A stretch of 56,279 nucleotides of DNA from Clostridia bacterium (GTDB taxonomy: Bacteria; Bacillota; Clostridia; Oscillospirales; CAG-272): contig JAGAKG010000076.1 in assembly GCA_017625755.1 (NCBI GenBank), positions 1 to 56,279 of the forward strand, read 5' to 3'. The translations under genes and the position numbers were made by a program. The notes below the pieces were generated by a model that saw only the letters and a program-made list of their open reading frames with translations, did not search any database and was not told where the DNA came from. Below, in pieces: positions 34,929 to 42,850 of this stretch (within the stretch, counting starts at the first letter, position 1; the number at the start of each line of letters is the position of its first letter).

Positions 34929-35825
34929 ATGGAACAAAAGAAGTATTATCACTATACATCTATAAAAACACTTTTTTCAATTATTTCAAATGAGGAACTG
35001 TGGCTTTCCAATCTAAAAAACTCTAATGATCCGAACGAGTTTTATCTAACTTGTGATGAATATAATGCATATGTCAGTAAGTTGGGCAAAGATCCATACA
35101 ACGGTAAGCCGTATGTACTTGAAGAAAACGGTATATACGGAAATACCTATGGCCTTTCTTTTACATTGGTTGGAGATAACTTAAGCCAATGGGAACGCTA
35201 TGGAGATTCACTGAGTGGAGTTTCAATATGCTTTGATATTGATTTGATGCAGAAGACTTTGGAAGAAAAATATGATTTTGCATTTGATTTTGATGCTGTA
35301 AAATACACAGAGGATGAAAAAATAAAGTTTATAGAAAGCAAAATTGATAAGGTTCATTGGGACAATTTTAAGGGTTGTCCAGTTGCGAAATGGACAATGG
35401 AAGGAATTTATTTTATTGATCATTACAATCAGGCGCAAATGCTATTTAAAAAAGAGCCCTTTTATGTGGAGCAAGAGTATCGCTTATTCTTCGATCCTAC
35501 ATATTATGATTTCTTTCACCAAATATATATGGGTTATCATTCTCCTCGACTGACTAAATCCCAAGAAAAAGCCGAAAAAAGATATGGCCATGTTGCGAAT
35601 ACGCTTCGATTATTGAATAAGGATATAAAATTTGCGTTAATGCGCAATGGTATTAATGGATATATACCTTTCAAACTATCTGTATTAGGGGAAAGAAAGC
35701 CAGAAATAATTAAAGAAATAATATTAGGCCCCAAATGTACACAGGACCCTAAAGAGTTAAAAGCATTTTTATCTCAATATGGATATGACGTCGAAATTCG
35801 AAAATCGGAGATATCGATTCGATAA
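34929..35825 (+). CDS. DUF2971-domain protein
   Basis: The 298-residue protein opens with Y-H-Y-T-S-I-K-T-L-F-S-I-I and then L-W-L-S-N-L-K-N-S-N-D-P-N-E-F, the DUF2971 (PF11185) signature. Y-G-L-S-F-T and W-x-R-Y-G-D-x-x-x-G-V later also fit. DUF2971 has no proven function, but such genes are frequent in accessory and defence-rich regions. It heads a three-gene AT-rich operon with its own promoter. Base composition is much lower in G+C than the housekeeping genes nearby, suggesting horizontal acquisition. Confidence 0.85.
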   Translation: MEQKKYYHYTSIKTLFSIISNEELWLSNLKNSNDPNEFYLTCDEYNAYVSKLGKDPYNGKPYVLEENGIYGNTYGLSFTLVGDNLSQWERYGDSLSGVSICFDIDLMQKTLEEKYDFAFDFDAVKYTEDEKIKFIESKIDKVHWDNFKGCPVAKWTMEGIYFIDHYNQAQMLFKKEPFYVEQEYRLFFDPTYYDFFHQIYMGYHSPRLTKSQEKAEKRYGHVANTLRLLNKDIKFALMRNGINGYIPFKLSVLGERKPEIIKEIILGPKCTQDPKELKAFLSQYGYDVEIRKSEISIR

Positions 35826-35852
35826 TGCTGTGAAAAAAGCAAGGTGATTCAA

Positions 35853-36998
35853 ATGGCAAAATTTAAATATTATTCAACCAAGCAACTCGTTAATTTCTTT
35901 ATAGGACAAGGGAAAGAGGGTGAATGCTGGGATTTCAAGCAAGAGTGGCATGATAATATTTCTGATTTAGTAAAAGATATTATTTGTTTTGCAAACACGA
36001 CACACGATGAAAACTGCTATTTGATTTTTGGTGTATCCAATGATTTGCAAGTTGTTGGAATGAAGAAACCGAGAACAAAACAAGCCGATATAATTGACTC
36101 GTTATCAAACCTCAATTTTGCTGGAGATATTATTCCCAAGATCGAAGTAGAAACGATTGATATTGATGGCGTTGAAATAGATGTTTTAATTGTTTTTGAT
36201 GTTAAAAATCCTCCCGTATATTTGAAAAAGCCGTATGGCAAAATGCGTGAAGGTTGTATTTATTTAAGGAACGGAGATAAAAACACCCCCGATAATGGTA
36301 ATGCAGACATTGAAGATATAGAAAATTTATGGCGCAAACGGCTTGGGCTTACAAAGCCTCCCCTTGAAATAATCTTTGATCGTATGCACAACAAATTGGA
36401 ATGGACAGAGCAAGATGATGTTTTCTACAACATATATCGCCCGGAGTATGTGATAGAAATAATCGATGACGAGGAAGATGACCTTGAGGCTGAGTTCTAT
36501 GCTTATGCAATGACCAATTCCAACACTTCATATCGCAATCTAAATATTAAATACCAAAGTACAATTCTCGATTCATATCAATTGGTAATTCTTGATGGAG
36601 GACGTTTACAAATTCCCGTTCCGGAATGGGGGTATGTTTGCCATAACGATTATGGAATAAACGCAAAATATTGCTATAAATATTACATAGCTGGAACGCG
36701 CCGCTATCGATTATTGTCTTTTCTCTATGACGAACAAAACAGTGACGAACGATTCGCATTTATGCATCTCAATGATGTAGTTCTTCACTATCATTCAGAT
36801 GACGAAAAACTTGCTTTTGAATCTTTTGTTGAAGGTCATCAGGAGATATTTGAAAAATATCTTAATGGCACTAACAGATATAATCACATTAATACTGGCG
36901 AACTAACAAAAACAAAAGTATATAAAGAACGATTACATACGGGAATAGCATTGAATAAATTGTTGGCAGATTGGAGAACTAAAAATATTAAAGCATAA
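35853..36998 (+). CDS. AlbA_2/Schlafen-type nucleic-acid-binding protein
   Basis: The 381-residue protein has an N-terminal AlbA_2 (PF04326) domain: E-G-E-C-W-D-F-K near residue 22, D-I-I-C-F-A-N-T near 45, L-I-F-G-V-S-N-D and V-V-G-M near 65-75, ending near 150 (I-Y-L-R-N-G-D). The long C-terminal part (about 160-380) is unrecognised. AlbA_2 domains occur in transcription regulators, helicases and Schlafen-type nucleases. Which applies here is open. The ATG at 35853 is preceded by AAGG at nine bases, and a GTG nine bases earlier is the alternative. It follows the DUF2971 gene by 27 bases. Confidence 0.8.
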   Translation: MAKFKYYSTKQLVNFFIGQGKEGECWDFKQEWHDNISDLVKDIICFANTTHDENCYLIFGVSNDLQVVGMKKPRTKQADIIDSLSNLNFAGDIIPKIEVETIDIDGVEIDVLIVFDVKNPPVYLKKPYGKMREGCIYLRNGDKNTPDNGNADIEDIENLWRKRLGLTKPPLEIIFDRMHNKLEWTEQDDVFYNIYRPEYVIEIIDDEEDDLEAEFYAYAMTNSNTSYRNLNIKYQSTILDSYQLVILDGGRLQIPVPEWGYVCHNDYGINAKYCYKYYIAGTRRYRLLSFLYDEQNSDERFAFMHLNDVVLHYHSDDEKLAFESFVEGHQEIFEKYLNGTNRYNHINTGELTKTKVYKERLHTGIALNKLLADWRTKNIKA

Positions 36999-37080
36999 GT
37001 TGGCGAAGGAACAGATTATGAATTTATACGATATGTGAAATCTTTAGAAATAAATGAACTTTTATAGGAGGGCTATGAAT

Positions 37081-38874
37081 ATGTGTTTGAGCTCAAAAAG
37101 ACAAGAACGCATTTATGGAGAAATGATCCAATACATTATATGCGAGTTGTATAAGTGTACTGATAAGAAACTTTTTTCTTGTCAAACATTCGAATTGCTT
37201 GGGAAGACATACATAAAAATCATTTTAAAGACCGTAAAAGGTGTTAGAAGAAAAATGATTTTTAGATTTATAGATTCACATGCGGAAGCACACGGTGAAA
37301 TCCTAAATAATAAAAACAGCAAATGTGTATATTTATGTCAGAAAATTATCGGGGTAAATCGACTCCCCAAAGATACATATGAAATGGTCTCGACTAAATA
37401 CAATGAATTGTTTCGGGTAAAGTATGAAAATGTAAAACGAAGAATAATTCTCTCAAGTGCAGAAACAGAACAAAAACAAAAAATCGTAAGTGCAGATGCC
37501 GCCAAAATCGAAAGCAAAAAGTTTGGAATATTGTACGACATTTCATCAGACGAAAAGCAACTGTTGCAATATTATAGAGATAACAATAGTTTGCGAACCA
37601 AAAAGGATATTTTAGCAAAAATAAAAATTGATTTAGAAGAAAAATTCAGAACATATTGCGACTTTGAAAATGAATCGGAGATAACAAAAAAAAATAGAAT
37701 TATAGCAATTCAATATTCTACAGGTATATTTGAATCTGAGGATATTAATAATAGTTTTTTGCCATATGAAGCATATTTGGAGGCATGTGAAAATTATTTG
37801 ATTTCTTATGATAAACAGAGTGCTAATATAAAAATTTATCCGTTTTTCGAACTCGCAAGGAAAGAGTTTGAAAAAAATCATAGATTGAACAAAGAAAACA
37901 ATGACGAACAATATACCTTGGAAATTAAAGAATTAATGCAATATCGCGACGACTTGAATATTGCAATACACGAAAGTCAAAAATCAGAAAAAACATGTGA
38001 ATTTATAGTGCAAAAAAACATATTAAGTGAAGTGGAGCGTTATGTTAATTCACTTATATGCTTGCGTAAAAGAAAAAATTTATTGAAAGAATTATTAGAA
38101 CTTTACAAAGCTGAAAGATTTGATATTTTTGTCAATTTATGTACGGTGCAAATTGAAGGGGTTTTTAATGATTTGCAATATGATCTTGAATTGTTTCAGC
38201 GATTCCAAAGCATTTCATTAGATCCAACACAAGATTTGAAACATAAAATTAACAGCATTGAAGATAATATACCTTATGAGTATGTTTTGTATTTTGGGCA
38301 TTGTTTTAATAACTTGCAAAGAAATATAGTTGCTCATGGAAGATGGTTATTAAACCAAGATGCTGTTAAAGTTGCAAATGAATTATTGTTAGATTTGCAT
38401 TCATTGCTTTATATGGTATTTAGATGTAGTCATTTAGAAAGAATGTACCGATTTATACACAACTATGTCGATACCAATTCTAAAATTGTCGGTAATTGTT
38501 ATGGTGCATTATATTATGATCTTACAGGCGAAAGGATCCACGGAGATTATGATTATATAGGTCATATCGAACCCAAACAAGTGTTACTTTGGATTTTTAA
38601 TCCATTTTACGAAAGATTCTATAAAGAAGCTGCTGATGAAAATGATACGAGCTTAGAACAAATACGAAATGTTTTATCTTCGATTGCTTTTTGGGAATAC
38701 ATAAGTGACGATATAGACGAAAAATTACATAATGAATTAATTAACGATAATTTAAGCCGCTTTAAACTTGTTTTAGGGGAAGTAATGAATTGTAATATTT
38801 CAGATAAAACCAGATCCAAAATAAAGGAAATAAAAGCAAAATTGTTTAAATACGAAAAAGCAGTTTCTCCTTAA
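37081..38874 (+). CDS. Large HEPN-motif protein of unknown function
   Basis: The 597-residue, lysine- and asparagine-rich, mostly helical protein is from an AT-rich gene. Near residues 414-419 lies R-N-I-V-A-H followed by G-R-W-L-L, matching the R-x4-H active-site pattern of HEPN ribonucleases. Helices at about 350-470 would form that domain. I do not recognise the N-terminal 330 residues. HEPN nucleases are common toxins or effectors in anti-phage systems. The start at 37081 is chosen because AGGAGGG ends nine bases upstream; in-frame ATGs at 37054 and 37075 are worse placed. It is the third gene of the operon (82-base gap). Confidence 0.65.
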   Translation: MCLSSKRQERIYGEMIQYIICELYKCTDKKLFSCQTFELLGKTYIKIILKTVKGVRRKMIFRFIDSHAEAHGEILNNKNSKCVYLCQKIIGVNRLPKDTYEMVSTKYNELFRVKYENVKRRIILSSAETEQKQKIVSADAAKIESKKFGILYDISSDEKQLLQYYRDNNSLRTKKDILAKIKIDLEEKFRTYCDFENESEITKKNRIIAIQYSTGIFESEDINNSFLPYEAYLEACENYLISYDKQSANIKIYPFFELARKEFEKNHRLNKENNDEQYTLEIKELMQYRDDLNIAIHESQKSEKTCEFIVQKNILSEVERYVNSLICLRKRKNLLKELLELYKAERFDIFVNLCTVQIEGVFNDLQYDLELFQRFQSISLDPTQDLKHKINSIEDNIPYEYVLYFGHCFNNLQRNIVAHGRWLLNQDAVKVANELLLDLHSLLYMVFRCSHLERMYRFIHNYVDTNSKIVGNCYGALYYDLTGERIHGDYDYIGHIEPKQVLLWIFNPFYERFYKEAADENDTSLEQIRNVLSSIAFWEYISDDIDEKLHNELINDNLSRFKLVLGEVMNCNISDKTRSKIKEIKAKLFKYEKAVSP

Positions 38875-38915
38875 CAAAAACGGGAATTATACCAATATTG
38901 ATTTGTGTCAACATT

Positions 38916-39069
38916 AATACATAGGACTCGTTTGCAAGCATGGCGTTGCGCTCCGGAAGATAGCGGTTAAGTGCAGCTCCCATCATCGCCAATGGGTTCG
39001 TCTACCCTCTGCAAAATCCGTGTGCATCTAAATTGGCCACACACGGTTTTGCATCTAAATCGGACACAC
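38916..39069 (+). repeat. 154-bp direct repeat, left copy
   Basis: This copy matches 39880-40033 over its first ~28 and last ~75 bases, with a divergent ~40-base middle. It holds two copies of a C-A-T-C-T-A-A-A-T motif followed by a G/C and C-A-C-A-C stretch, about 27 bases apart. The pair brackets the RDD gene. Confidence 0.75.
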
Positions 39070-39097
39070 GTCACATGATGAGTGTCTGATTTAGATG
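39052..39097. repeat. 16-base inverted repeat resembling transposon-end binding sites
   Basis: CATCTAAATCGGACAC (39052-39067) and GTGTCTGATTTAGATG (39082-39097) are inverted with one mismatch. The left arm lies inside the 154-bp repeat. Iterated 'TAGATG' sites at an end recall IS21-type terminal sites, but no transposase gene is present. Confidence 0.5.
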
Positions 39098-39115
39098 TAG
39101 GCACGAAAAAACGAG

Positions 39116-39151
39116 AAAAGCGGAGATTTCGAGAGATTTCTCCGCTTTTTT
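39116..39151 (+). terminator. Terminator downstream of the HEPN gene
   Basis: Arms AAAAGCGGAGA (39116-39126) and TCTCCGCTTTT (39139-39149) enclose a 12-base loop and run into further T residues. Confidence 0.8.
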
Positions 39152-39177
39152 CGACTCTAAAGTTTTTCAGAATTTTG

Positions 39178-39405
39178 TAGATGCATTTCGGGCTTTTCGC
39201 GTCTGTAGACAGATTCGAACCAGCGAAATGCATTTTTTGATATAGATTCCCCACCGAAGCAAATCCGTGGACAGATTCGAACCGCCACATCGTAGGGGCG
39301 TTCTGCGAACGCCCGCGGGCGACACAATGGTCGCCCCAACACATTCAAAGTTTATTTACAAAGTCATAGATGCAAAGGCATTTTGGATAGATTCGAACTA
39401 ACGAA
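39178..39405. repeat. Imperfect repeats with a shared AGATTCGAAC core
   Basis: The ten-base word AGATTCGAAC occurs at 39211-39220, 39273-39282 and 39389-39398. Neighbouring 'TAGATGCA' words lie near 39178 and 39368. A palindromic GGGCGTTC.../GAACGCCC hairpin lies between (about 39296-39315). No gene is supported in this gap of almost 600 bases before the RDD gene. Confidence 0.5.
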
Positions 39406-39409
39406 GTAC

Positions 39410-39438
39410 TTGAAATATTTACAAATTTGTGGTATAAT
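39410..39438 (+). promoter_or_regulatory. Sigma-A promoter of the RDD gene
   Basis: TTGAAA (39410-39415) and TATAAT (39433-39438) have a 17-base spacer. AAAGGTGG precedes the ATG at 39469. Confidence 0.8.
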
Positions 39439-39468
39439 AAGATACAACCAAATGAAAGGTGGTAAAAT

Positions 39469-39888
39469 ATGGACTTTAAAATTCTCATTCGAAGATTTTT
39501 CGCATTTGTAATTGACTGGAATATTATGTTTGGTGTTGCCATGGCGCTTATGTTCTACGGCCCCGGAAGCAACCCTGAATACCTACTTTTTCCAAGTATC
39601 AAGATGTTAAGTTCTGCGGGATTCCTTATGGGGCTTGCATGGTTACCTCTATATTGTTTATTCAAGGATTGCTTGTTTGGAAGAAGAAGTCTAGGTAAAC
39701 TTATCTGTGGGCTGACAATTCAAAATTCCGAAACCGGAGAAAAAGCATCTTTTGGAAGTTTGATATTGAGAAACGTTACATATGTAATCGTGCAGATTGA
39801 AGGCATTGTGGTTTTAGTTAACAAAGGCAAACGCTTAGGTGATTCCATCGCTAAAACACAGGTTGTAAGAAAAGCCAAAAATACATAG
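39469..39888 (+). CDS. RDD family membrane protein
   Basis: The 139-residue protein has the RDD layout. The N-terminal R-R-F-F-A-F-V-I-D-W carries the R and D residues, three hydrophobic helices follow (about 8-30, 44-68 and 100-118), then G-R-R-S-L-G-K-L-I-C-G-L and G-K-R-L-G-D. Some RDD proteins act in ion exchange or osmotic response, but here the role is unknown. The TAG stop lies inside the right 154-bp repeat (which starts at 39880). It is flanked by repeats on both sides, so it may be a mobile cargo gene. Confidence 0.75.
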   Translation: MDFKILIRRFFAFVIDWNIMFGVAMALMFYGPGSNPEYLLFPSIKMLSSAGFLMGLAWLPLYCLFKDCLFGRRSLGKLICGLTIQNSETGEKASFGSLILRNVTYVIVQIEGIVVLVNKGKRLGDSIAKTQVVRKAKNT

Positions 39889-40033
39889 GACTCGTTGCAA
39901 GCATGGTGTTAAAAGTCTGGTAGAACGCGGAACCTTTTAACTTCAATCATCGCCAAGGGGGTAGTCTACCCTCTGCAAAATCAGCGCGCATCTAAATCAG
40001 CCACACACGGCTTTGCATCTAAATCGGACACAC
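39880..40033 (+). repeat. 154-bp direct repeat, right copy
   Basis: This second copy of the repeat at 38916-39069 has the same length and orientation and contains the RDD stop codon. Its divergent middle has a GTTAAAAG/CTTTTAAC hairpin (about 39908-39941) not found in the left copy. Confidence 0.75.
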
Positions 40034-40042
40034 AACACAGAA

Positions 40043-40080
40043 AAAAGCACTTGCGCGAGCAAGTGCTTTTATGCTATAAT
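40043..40080 (+). terminator. Hairpin/terminator overlapping a weak promoter
   Basis: Arms AAAAGCACTTG (40043-40053) and CAAGTGCTTTT (40060-40070) form a hairpin. A TTGCGC (40051-40056) and TATAAT (40075-40080) pair, with 18-base spacing, could be the promoter of the next gene. Confidence 0.55.
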
Positions 40081-40112
40081 AAATCCAACAATATCCCACA
40101 GGAGAGAATTTT

Positions 40113-40868
40113 ATGCCAAACGGATGCATATCAATAGACAGAGTCTTATCAAGGCTTGACGAATATCTGAATAAAAACGATTACGCCGCGGCGGAGCGGC
40201 ATCTGCTTTACTGGCTCGACGAGGCAGAGCGAGGCTGCGACGCGCGAACCGCGCTCACCTTTCTCAACGAGCTTATGGGGCTTTACCGAAAGCTCGGCAG
40301 ACGCGCAGATGCGCTGAGCTGTGCAGAAAAGGCGCTTGCAAAGATAGAGAGTCTGGGCATATCGCACCAGGTCGGCGCCGCGACGACCTTTCTCAACTGC
40401 GCCACCGTTTACAAGGCGTTTGATATGTCAGAACGCTCACTTCCGCTCTTTGAGAGGGCGAGGGAGGTATATGAGAGAGAGTTGGAGTCGGACGACAGCC
40501 GTCTCGCGGGGCTTTACAACAATATGGCGCTCACGCTTGTCGACCTCGGAAGATTTTCCGAGGCAGACGCCCTATACAGAAAAGCCATTTCCATTATGGA
40601 GAGGGCAGAGCGTGGCGGACTTGAGGTTGCTATAACCTATCTCAATATGGCAACCGCGGCGGAAGCCGAGAGGGGACTTATTGAGGCGGAAGCCATTATA
40701 TCGGAATATCTTGAGAGGGCAGAGGCGCTTCTTGATGCTCACCCCACAAGAGACGGATATTACGCATTCGTTTGCGAAAAATGCGCGTCGGTCTTTGGTT
40801 ATTACGGACACTTTTTCTACGAAAACGAGCTGAAGGAGAGGGCGAGAAGAATATATGAAGGGAATTGA
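40113..40868 (+). CDS. Tetratricopeptide-repeat protein
   Basis: The 251-residue cytosolic all-helical protein has five or so TPR-like pairs, for example L-Y-R-K-L-G-R-R-A-D-A-L-S-C-A-E-K-A-L and L-Y-N-N-M-A-L-T-L-V-D-L-G-R-F-S-E-A. TPRs mediate protein contacts. GGAG lies eight bases before the ATG. The gene overlaps the DUF4037 gene by 14 bases, and this pairing is typical of clostridia, which suggests a joint function. Confidence 0.8.
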   Translation: MPNGCISIDRVLSRLDEYLNKNDYAAAERHLLYWLDEAERGCDARTALTFLNELMGLYRKLGRRADALSCAEKALAKIESLGISHQVGAATTFLNCATVYKAFDMSERSLPLFERAREVYERELESDDSRLAGLYNNMALTLVDLGRFSEADALYRKAISIMERAERGGLEVAITYLNMATAAEAERGLIEAEAIISEYLERAEALLDAHPTRDGYYAFVCEKCASVFGYYGHFFYENELKERARRIYEGN

Positions 40869-41796
40869 GCTTTCCGAGGCGTTTTACCGCGAGTTTGGCG
40901 AGCCTATGATACGCGACTGCTTTCCCGAGCTTTTGGGACTTATCGCAGTCGGAGTTGCGGGTAGCGGCTCTGAGTGCTTCGGATATGACGATGAGCTTTC
41001 GCAGGACCACGATTTTGATATTGGATTTTGTATCTTTATCCCCGATGAGAATGTGATAGACAGCAGGGGCGCTTTTGCCCTTGAGAGGGCGTATTCCAAG
41101 CTGCCGAGAAGCTTTCGGGGCTTTGAGCGAAGCCTGCTCGCGCCCGTTGGCGGAAGTCGCCGAGGGGTAATACGAATGAGCGATTTTTTCAAGAGCAAAA
41201 CGGGAGACCCCGAGGGCGAGCTATCCCCGACAGACTGGCTGATGCTCCCTGAGCAGTCCTTGGCTGAGGCGGTGAACGGCAAGGTGTTCTTTGACGGACT
41301 TGGAAAATTCACCGAGATAAGAGAGAAGCTCTCGTATATGCCCGAGGATATCCGCCGCAAGAAGCTCGCGGGCGAGCTGCTCGTTATGGGGCAGTCGGGG
41401 CAGTATAACTACGGCAGATGTATCGCGAGGGGAGAGACTGCCGCCGCACAGCTGGCGATGTGTGACTTTGCGAGGAGTGCGCTTCACGCGGCATTTCTTC
41501 TGAATAAGCAATATATGCCATACTACAAATGGAGCTTCCGTGCCCTGCGTGAGCTTCCTCTGCTTTCAAAGCTTCACGAGCCGCTTGAATATCTCATATC
41601 AAGTGCCAATCGAGAGGGAAAATCGGAGCGCAAGATAAGAATTGCGGAGCAGATATGCGCCGATATTATCTCCGAGGCGAGAGGGCAGGGATTAAGTGAT
41701 TACAGCGGTGCTGAGGCAGAGGGACACGCCTATTCCGTCAACGGCGGAATATCCTCGCCCGATATCAGAAATCTTCATATTCTCTGCGCGGTGTAA
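40855..41796 (+). CDS. DUF4037 nucleotidyltransferase-fold protein
   Basis: The 313-residue protein has the DUF4037 pattern: G-V-A-G-S-G-S-E-C-F-G-Y-D-D-E-L-S followed by Q-D-H-D-F-D near residues 30-55. The G-S motif with two downstream acidic residues is that of the nucleotidyltransferase fold (residues ~30-110). The substrate is unknown. Translation is probably coupled to the TPR gene (14-base overlap). Confidence 0.8.
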   Translation: MKGIELSEAFYREFGEPMIRDCFPELLGLIAVGVAGSGSECFGYDDELSQDHDFDIGFCIFIPDENVIDSRGAFALERAYSKLPRSFRGFERSLLAPVGGSRRGVIRMSDFFKSKTGDPEGELSPTDWLMLPEQSLAEAVNGKVFFDGLGKFTEIREKLSYMPEDIRRKKLAGELLVMGQSGQYNYGRCIARGETAAAQLAMCDFARSALHAAFLLNKQYMPYYKWSFRALRELPLLSKLHEPLEYLISSANREGKSERKIRIAEQICADIISEARGQGLSDYSGAEAEGHAYSVNGGISSPDIRNLHILCAV

Positions 41797-41831
41797 AAAA
41801 GTACGGAATATCGACAATATTCGCTCAAACT

Positions 41832-41860
41832 ATTGACAAAATACTGTAAAAGCGGTATAA
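41832..41860 (+). promoter_or_regulatory. Consensus sigma-A promoter
   Basis: TTGACA (41832-41837) and TATAAT (41855-41860) have a 17-base spacer upstream of the zinc-ribbon membrane-protein gene. Confidence 0.85.
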
Positions 41861-41917
41861 TTGACTTAGTAATTTGCATATTGCGTATTATAAAATAAAT
41901 AATTAAGGAGAACGACT

Positions 41918-42331
41918 ATGGCTTTTTGTCCTAATTGCGGAGCTTCGGTAGAGAACGGTGCAATCTTCTGCACATCCTGCGGCTCCAGTATTCAAACAAA
42001 CGACGGGGCTCCCGAAACCCCCGCAACCCCCGTGAACGAGGAGGTTGTATACAACACACCTCAGACTGCGCCCAAGGCGCGTGAGCTGAATGTCGCTCAG
42101 CTCGTTTGGGCTATAATCAATATTGTTCTTTGCTGTATGCCCTTGGGTGTTGCAGGTCTGGTATTCACGATTATGGCGAAGGATTCACCTGACGACGCGA
42201 CAGAGGCAAAGCGTTTGAAGAATGCGAAGATTTTCAACATAATCGCTACTGTAGGTGGGGCGTTGATAGTAGTGTTCTACATAATCTACTTTGTTTTCCT
42301 GTTTAGCTTTTCAGAGTATATGTACTATTAA
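41918..42331 (+). CDS. Zinc-ribbon and dispanin/CD225-like membrane protein
   Basis: The 137-residue protein has an N-terminal zinc ribbon (C-P-N-C and C-T-S-C pairs, residues ~4-21) and a proline-rich linker. Two membrane segments follow (about 62-85, containing N-I-V-L-C-C-M-P-L-G-V-A-G-L-V, and 110-132), matching CD225/dispanin-like proteins. Such proteins may alter membrane organisation. AAGGAG precedes the ATG. A terminator follows, and a DUF2752 gene, a frequent neighbour of such proteins, comes next. Confidence 0.8.
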   Translation: MAFCPNCGASVENGAIFCTSCGSSIQTNDGAPETPATPVNEEVVYNTPQTAPKARELNVAQLVWAIINIVLCCMPLGVAGLVFTIMAKDSPDDATEAKRLKNAKIFNIIATVGGALIVVFYIIYFVFLFSFSEYMYY

Positions 42332-42338
42332 TATCTTC

Positions 42339-42362
42339 AAAAAGGGGCGTTGCCCCTTTTTT
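42339..42362 (+). terminator. Rho-independent terminator
   Basis: AAAAAGGGGC (42339-42348) pairs with GCCCCTTTTTT (42352-42362) around a GTT loop, right after the zinc-ribbon membrane-protein gene. Confidence 0.8.
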
Positions 42363-42397
42363 GTCAGATTTATTGAGATTTGAAAAGGATTTATGAT

Positions 42398-42820
42398 ATG
42401 TCTGATGTTTCTCGCAAAAAATGGTTGAGAGTGGTGGTCGGTGTCGGTCTGCCGCTCGGAGCGGTTGCTGTCGCACTGTTTTTTCTCTGGCTGGGAAGTA
42501 CTCCGCCCTGCCTTTTTTATAAGCTGACGGGCTTTTATTGCGTGGGCTGCGGCTCGGGGCGAGCGTTTATGGCACTTCTTCACGGCAATCTTTACGCCGC
42601 ATTTAGATTGCAGCCCCTTATGATGCTTTTTCTTCCGATAATATGCTATTTTTGTCTGAAGAAGTATATAGCCTTTGTTTTCGGGCGTGATATTCTGCCA
42701 TTTCCAAAAATCAGAATGAGCTTTGTGGGTATATTAGTTCTGGTGCTAATAATTGGATTTTGGGTGCTTCGCAACATACCCGTTTTTCCGTTTACGCTTC
42801 TTGCGCCCACGGTAGTCTGA
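42398..42820 (+). CDS. DUF2752 membrane protein
   Basis: The 140-residue protein has the DUF2752 pattern P-C-L-F-Y-K-L-T-G-F-Y-C-V-G-C-G-S-G-R-A (about residues 37-56) and three or more hydrophobic helices. The conserved cysteine cluster may bind a metal. The role is unknown. The ATG at 42398 has AAAGG upstream; an in-frame TTG at 42380 is possible. It partners the preceding zinc-ribbon membrane-protein gene. Confidence 0.75.
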   Translation: MSDVSRKKWLRVVVGVGLPLGAVAVALFFLWLGSTPPCLFYKLTGFYCVGCGSGRAFMALLHGNLYAAFRLQPLMMLFLPIICYFCLKKYIAFVFGRDILPFPKIRMSFVGILVLVLIIGFWVLRNIPVFPFTLLAPTVV

Positions 42821-42850
42821 AAAACGAAATCTTCCGAAACGGAGAAAAAT

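Noticed and set aside
38967..39344. Minus-strand reading frame of 125 codons
   Set aside because: It spans the repeat arms and the terminator hairpin, has no ribosome site and shows no protein-like composition.
38916..40033. 154-bp repeats after the HEPN and RDD genes read as integron attC sites
   Set aside because: attC ends should carry RYYYAAC and GTTRRRY in the right order. The repeat ends here (AATACATAGG and GGACACAC) do not, and no integron integrase is present.
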